This document shows positions 60,027-64,000 of a DNA stretch of 64,000 bases, in pieces. The notes under the pieces were generated by a model. It was not told where the DNA came from. It did not search any database and worked only from the letters and a program-made list of their open reading frames with translations. This DNA is from Planococcus halotolerans (GTDB taxonomy: Bacteria; Bacillota; Bacilli; Bacillales_A; Planococcaceae). How positions within the stretch are numbered: the first letter of the stretch is position 1; each line of letters starts with the position of its first letter. The stretch lies in the NCBI RefSeq assembly GCF_003289955.1, contig NZ_QLZR01000002.1:682001-746000 (forward strand), in the 5' to 3' direction. Made by a program: the position numbers and the translations under genes.

Positions 60027-62138
60027 CTATTCCTGCAGCATTGTCGATATATTGAATGATTCGGTTTGGCTGAGCATCGCACCGCGGGAATTGAGAACTG
60101 CGAATTGAACGTCTGCTCCTGCACTGATGCGATCCTGGCTGACAGAAAAAGCAGCCACTCCAGGTTCCGCTTTACGCCAGGCTATTTCTTCGACTTCTTC
60201 ACCATCAACAAGTAATTTAGCATACTTTGGAGCACCTTCAACGAAGATTTCATAAAGAGTGCCTTTTTCTGTTACACGCTGGACGGCCATTTCAGGGTAA
60301 AGTCCGAGATGATAATCGGAAACTGGTGAAAATTCCATATTGGGCAACAAGTCGGCGGAATAGCGCTCACCGTGGAGCCAGTCATATTGTATGACTTCCA
60401 AGTCTTCCATTTCCTTTGAATTATCGCCCATCTGCGATTTCCACTGCGCATAAGGAATGACCGCTTCATCCTTTTCACGCATGCGATCCAGAATGGCAGT
60501 AAACGTATTCCCTTCTACTCCCGCCATTTCCATGGTGATTGGACCAAATTGATTCGGCGAAATATCGAGTTCCTGAGCTTCATTGCCCTCCGACTGCCAG
60601 ACGAAATAAGGAACTTTGTGCGTGGCGACATAATCATCATAATTATTCAGCATATCATCCACAATACCTGCACCGTTAGCACCGTATAACTCATTGCCGT
60701 TCGGGAAAGCAGGATAATGATCGCCGAAGAAAACGACAATCGAAGGCTCATCTCGCTGTTCCAGATTTTCGATGAACCGGCCGAGCTCTTCATCGATATT
60801 ATTCGCTACATCGGTGTAATAATTTAGATACGGCTGTGTTTCAGGTGGCAAGGCGCCTTCTTTCACGAATTCCGATTCTCCTTTTTCCAAATAGGGCATA
60901 TGCCCTTCGGCTGCGACCGCATGGATAAAATCAGGACCTTTAGTATAATCGATAGTTTCAAGCACGGAATTAGTGATGTGCTTGTCTTCCGGGAATGATT
61001 GGGAGGAATTGTTTGGACGGTCAAGATCCATGAAATCACCGGAAATGAATTGATCGAATCCCAGCTGTTTGTAAACTGTCTCCCGCTGATAGAACCAGCC
61101 GAAATAAGTATGAATTGCGGTGGTTTCATAACCCGCAGCACGGAATGTATAAGCAGCAGATGGCAAAGGTTTTTTGACAAACAACTGGTATGGCACAAAA
61201 TCTGCACGCATGAATTGCATGCTGAAACCTGTCAAAGCTTCAAATTCGACGTTGGCTGTACCACCGCCAAACTCGGGAGAATACATGTAACCGTGCAAAG
61301 ATTCATTAAAATATTTTCTGAAATTCGGAATCGGGTCCTGTTTGAAATGCTCTTCACCGAAGAAATAAGGATCAACGAATGATTCACTCATGAGGAAAAT
61401 GACATTCGGCTTTTCCCCGTCATTATCAGCCGGAGCCGGCTCGTATTCCGCCCCGATCGTATTCAGAATCTCGACAGAGTAATTCTCCAGCGGTTCAACT
61501 TCCGCTTCCTTAGCAAGCAAGACAAAATTGCCAAGAACACCATTTTGCATAAGAGCAACTTCAAGCTTCCACCAGGAAGTCTGGAAATTGGCCTCCTGCA
61601 TTGGAGAAAAAGGTTTATCTGTCCATAAAGCGAAAAGGAAAAATGCGGATAAACAAAAAACAGCTATTTTTAATAACCAATTCTCTTTTAGCTGCGGACT
61701 TGCCAGGAAAATTACCGCGAGAACCGACAGCAATCCAATCCCTGCCAGCACTAATAAAAATATATTGAAATCAACCGGCAATTCAAAGCCGCCGAGTTCA
61801 TCCAGCAAATAAAAATCTCCAAGCGCAACCGGTGAACTGCGGAGTTCCATTTTAATTTTGTTTGCGAATGCGAAAATCAGCAGCAAAGTACTGAGAATAA
61901 CACCTGAGAGCATATACCACCGACGCGGCAGAATATAGAAAATATTGAACAGTGCCAGAACAAGTAATACGTTAACGTAAACGCGCTTATCAAAATCGGT
62001 GTACCATTGACCGATCGGCAGCGTCAACACTTTCCGAACAATCAGCTCGGCTGCTATCAATGTCACAAGCGGCAGCGCGACCATAAAGATAAGTGTTAAA
62101 ATTCTCGTAGCCGTTTTGTTAAGTTTAGGTATTTTCAT
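60027..62138 (-). CDS. LTA synthase-like sulfatase-fold membrane phosphotransferase
   Basis: 703 residues. Five N-terminal membrane segments (within 1-175) and an extracellular alkaline-phosphatase/sulfatase-fold domain (about 240-600). FLMSESFVDPYFF gives the metal-binding Glu252; GGGTANVEFEALTGFS contains the Thr294 nucleophile expected from LtaS; VVFFGDHYPAFPNG supplies the Asp-His metal ligands. A C-terminal immunoglobulin-like tail (about 600-703; YEIFVEGAPKYAKLLVDGEE) is extra compared with LtaS. It transfers glycerol-phosphate or another polyol-phosphate unit to a surface polymer. The ribosome site is weak. Directly downstream of a tandem-repeat array. Confidence 0.9.
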   Translation of the reverse strand: MKIPKLNKTATRILTLIFMVALPLVTLIAAELIVRKVLTLPIGQWYTDFDKRVYVNVLLVLALFNIFYILPRRWYMLSGVILSTLLLIFAFANKIKMELRSSPVALGDFYLLDELGGFELPVDFNIFLLVLAGIGLLSVLAVIFLASPQLKENWLLKIAVFCLSAFFLFALWTDKPFSPMQEANFQTSWWKLEVALMQNGVLGNFVLLAKEAEVEPLENYSVEILNTIGAEYEPAPADNDGEKPNVIFLMSESFVDPYFFGEEHFKQDPIPNFRKYFNESLHGYMYSPEFGGGTANVEFEALTGFSMQFMRADFVPYQLFVKKPLPSAAYTFRAAGYETTAIHTYFGWFYQRETVYKQLGFDQFISGDFMDLDRPNNSSQSFPEDKHITNSVLETIDYTKGPDFIHAVAAEGHMPYLEKGESEFVKEGALPPETQPYLNYYTDVANNIDEELGRFIENLEQRDEPSIVVFFGDHYPAFPNGNELYGANGAGIVDDMLNNYDDYVATHKVPYFVWQSEGNEAQELDISPNQFGPITMEMAGVEGNTFTAILDRMREKDEAVIPYAQWKSQMGDNSKEMEDLEVIQYDWLHGERYSADLLPNMEFSPVSDYHLGLYPEMAVQRVTEKGTLYEIFVEGAPKYAKLLVDGEEVEEIAWRKAEPGVAAFSVSQDRISAGADVQFAVLNSRGAMLSQTESFNISTMLQE

Positions 62139-62253
62139 GGTAACTCTACACTCTTTTCATCATTTTTAATGCCAAATATGTATTGAAAAATAGGACATTT
62201 TCCCGCTAGTATACCATTTTTAGAGTTGGCAGTCACCCGGTGGCCGTGGAATC

Positions 62254-62703
62254 GGGCATTGAGCGTGATAATCGGGCGTTCAGGATAATATTCAGGCATT
62301 CAGCGCGATAATCGGGCGTTCAGGATAATATTCGGGCATTCAGCGCGATAATCGGGCGTTCAGGATAATATTCGGGCGTTCAGCGCGATAATCGGGCGTT
62401 CAGGATAATATTCGGGCGTTCAGCGCGATAATCGGGCGTTCAGGATAATATTCAGGCGTTCAGCGCGATAATCGGGCGTTCAGGATAATATTCGGGCATT
62501 CAGCGCGATAATCGGGCGTTCAGGATAATATTCGGGCGTTCAGCGCGATAATCGGGCGTTCAGGATAATATTCGGGCGTTCAGCGCGATAATCGGGCGTT
62601 CAGGATAATATTCAGGCGTTCAGCGCGATAATCGGGCGTTCAGGATAATATTCGGGCATTCAGCGCGATAATCGGGCGTTCAGGATAATATTCGGGCATT
62701 CAG
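62254..62703. repeat. 40-bp tandem array (alternating 20-bp half-units) with a 160-bp higher-order repeat
   Basis: Strict alternation of GGGCGTTCAGGATAATATTC (11 identical copies) and RGGCRTTCAGCGCGATAATC (about 12 copies, varying at bases 1 and 5). The variant pattern repeats exactly: 62334-62493 equals 62494-62653. The array fills most of the 654-base gap upstream of the LTA-synthase-like gene. No open frame runs through it (40 is not a multiple of 3) and it has no unique spacers. Confidence 0.93.
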
Positions 62704-62733
62704 CATCGAAGCACCTATTTTCCACCCAATTCA

Positions 62734-62767
62734 AAAACGGCACCCACTTGAAAGTGAATGCCGTTTT
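62734..62767 (-). terminator. Terminator of the SLH-VanY gene
   Basis: AAAACGGCA / TGCCGTTTT with an inner CACTT/AAGTG stem; T-rich on the minus-strand 3' side. Confidence 0.85.
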
Positions 62768-62792
62768 ACAGTGGAAATTTTAAAATTTCCGC

Positions 62793-64000
62793 TTAACTTC
62801 CTCTAACGTTCAGGTACTCTTCCAGCGTTTTGCCGCTTTCTTTGATCTTCGGCGCTTCACCGGAACCCACGTAGCGGAAATGCCACGGTTCGAACATATA
62901 GCCGGTTATGCTTTCCTTGCCTTTTGGATAGCGCAGGATGAAACCGTATTTATGCGCATTGGCTGCCAGCCATTTGCCTTCTGACGTATCGGCAAACGAA
63001 GATTCCAGCCAGTGGTTCTGGTTCGTTCCGCCGAAATCGAACGCCAAACCCGTCTGGTGTTCACTGTGGCCGGGACGTGCGCTGTAACGGTCGGCCGCTG
63101 CCTGGCCGTCGCGCTTCACGTAATTATTATAAAGCGTAGACTGATAGGAATATGAGCGGTATGAACTGATGACGCTTAAATAGACGCCATTCGATTTTGC
63201 CGCTGATACCATTGCATTGACACCCTGCTGTGCGACCGGAATGATTCCCGGGTTATAAGTCGACGGCAATGCGTAGACTTTATTGACGACCAGAATGCCA
63301 TCAACATACTTCCCTGGTGTATTCGTCGGCGGCGCCGGATACTTCGGTGGCGGAATCACCACAGGCCCTGCCTGGAATTTCGCCGGGTTCAATAAACGCG
63401 CCATGAACGCAGCGAAGTGCTGGCGTTCGAGGCTGCTTTCAGGTCTGAAATAACCGCCCGGGTAACCGACCGTCACTTTGGCAGTGGCCAATCGGCTGAT
63501 ATATGCGTTTGCCCAATGGCCCATGTTGACGTCGACGAACTCAACTTTATTATTGGCATCGAGCGCATAAGCCTCAGTCAGGATCTTCGCCATTTCAGCA
63601 CGCGTCAGCTGGCCTTTCGGATCAAAAACTTTTTTGCCATCTCTAGTCTTTTTACCATCAATAAAACCGATTTCCACAGCTTTTGCCACTTCAGCAAAGC
63701 CTTCCATCTTCGAGTTCATATCTGCAAATCCTGGATTGGCGGCTTCCGGATTTACAATTTCCATCTCCCGCAAAATCATCCGAACTGCATCCAACCGGGT
63801 GATACTGGCTGTCGGCCGGAACGTGCCATCGGGGTATCCGCGAATGATTTCAAAACCGGTCAGATAATCGATTTCCGCCTTGAAATCCTTTATATCCGGA
63901 AAAGTGGCAGCGGCTTCTGCCTTATTGGAAGTGAGTCCTGACTTGTCGATATGCGGCATAAACGGAGCAAGCAGGGCTACGGCAGCTATGGACAATGCAG
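62793..64000 (-). CDS. SLH-anchored D-Ala-D-Ala carboxypeptidase, VanY/M15 family (start outside window)
   Basis: At least 402 residues. The frame is open to the window edge and enters within the signal peptide (ALSIAAVALLAPF), so a few N-terminal residues are missing. Three SLH domains (about 30-75, 95-150 and 155-205), with GYPDGTFRPTASITRLDAVR, FDPKGQLTRAEMAKIL and VGYPGGYFRPESSLERQHFA, would bind pyruvylated wall polymer. A Pro-rich linker follows (VVIPPPKYPAPPTNTPG), then an M15B peptidase with SEHQTGLAFDFGG and EPWHFRYVG carrying the zinc ligands (His, Asp, His). It trims peptidoglycan stem peptides at the surface. Confidence 0.92.
   Translation of the reverse strand, partial: ALSIAAVALLAPFMPHIDKSGLTSNKAEAAATFPDIKDFKAEIDYLTGFEIIRGYPDGTFRPTASITRLDAVRMILREMEIVNPEAANPGFADMNSKMEGFAEVAKAVEIGFIDGKKTRDGKKVFDPKGQLTRAEMAKILTEAYALDANNKVEFVDVNMGHWANAYISRLATAKVTVGYPGGYFRPESSLERQHFAAFMARLLNPAKFQAGPVVIPPPKYPAPPTNTPGKYVDGILVVNKVYALPSTYNPGIIPVAQQGVNAMVSAAKSNGVYLSVISSYRSYSYQSTLYNNYVKRDGQAAADRYSARPGHSEHQTGLAFDFGGTNQNHWLESSFADTSEGKWLAANAHKYGFILRYPKGKESITGYMFEPWHFRYVGSGEAPKIKESGKTLEEYLNVRGS

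Noticed and set aside
62254-62703. CRISPR array
   Set aside because: Repeats are contiguous 20-bp half-units with no unique spacers, and no cas gene is in the window.

Overview
The window looks like chromosomal DNA of a Gram-positive, mid-GC Bacillota, most likely Planococcaceae (Planococcus or a close relative). The evidence is strong AAGGAGG ribosome sites, frequent TTG and GTG starts, LTA-synthase, SLH and LysM envelope proteins, a UvsE and UvrX repair pair, and intergenic repeats of a Planococcus-like type. I assign this from gene content only and ran no database search. No rRNA, tRNA, CRISPR array, phage or transposase gene was seen.

Layout. 1-4.1 kb: end of an amino-acid ABC transporter ATPase, an anchored unknown protein, a serine beta-lactamase-like hydrolase, a 57-residue protein and a flavin monooxygenase. 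4.2-6.3 kb: a tightly coupled four-gene operon joining an ABM-fold protein, a small helical protein, a B12-binding protein with the CarH-type W-x9-EH photoreceptor motif, and an RsbR-like STAS protein. This is the best candidate for an undescribed system. 6.4-8 kb: a small unknown protein and a YeiH-type exporter. 8.1-14.6 kb: first exopolysaccharide (EPS) operon (DUF4870, EpsA, EpsB, CapD/EpsC, CapK, EpsN-like aminotransferase). 14.8-21.2 kb: signalling (OmpR-type regulator, an unusual double-kinase hybrid sensor, a triple-PAS diguanylate cyclase, an EAL relic). 21.2-37 kb: mixed housekeeping and stress genes (NRDE, UvsE, KinB-like kinase, sigma factor, TetR plus a SwrC-like RND pump, DUF1028, DUF2188, DUF916/DUF3324, LysM deacetylase, DUF4126).

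37.2-51.8 kb: second and main EPS operon, 13 genes all on the minus strand: glycosyltransferase, CapE-CapF-CapG for UDP-N-acetyl-L-fucosamine, a nucleotidyltransferase/NDK-like fusion, glycosyltransferases, an EpsG-type polymerase, a MurJ/Wzx-like flippase, GalU, a UDP-sugar dehydrogenase that has lost its catalytic cysteine, and the priming sugar transferase. 52-57.4 kb: SOS-regulated UvrX polymerase, three FemAB-like transferases and an HmoB-like protein. 57.5-64 kb: VanZ, an ATP-grasp enzyme, an LTA-synthase-like sulfatase, a 450-bp tandem array and an SLH-VanY carboxypeptidase that runs off the window.

How it works together. The two EPS operons and the three femAB-like genes share a promoter-proximal direct repeat (TTWACC or TTAACY, N5, TTAACC; 11-bp period) 54-70 nt before their starts. 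I infer one regulon under an OmpR/PhoP-type regulator, the obvious local candidate being the regulator and hybrid kinase at 14.8-18.8 kb. Several stress genes (uvsE, an SRPBCC gene, DUF2188, the small gene at 6.4 kb) carry sigma-B-like promoters, which fits a stressosome-type light/B12 input from the STAS module. Convergent gene ends carry 21-bp tandem repeats of one family, and four mosaic copies of a structured GCGCAAGCGCC element are scattered in the window.
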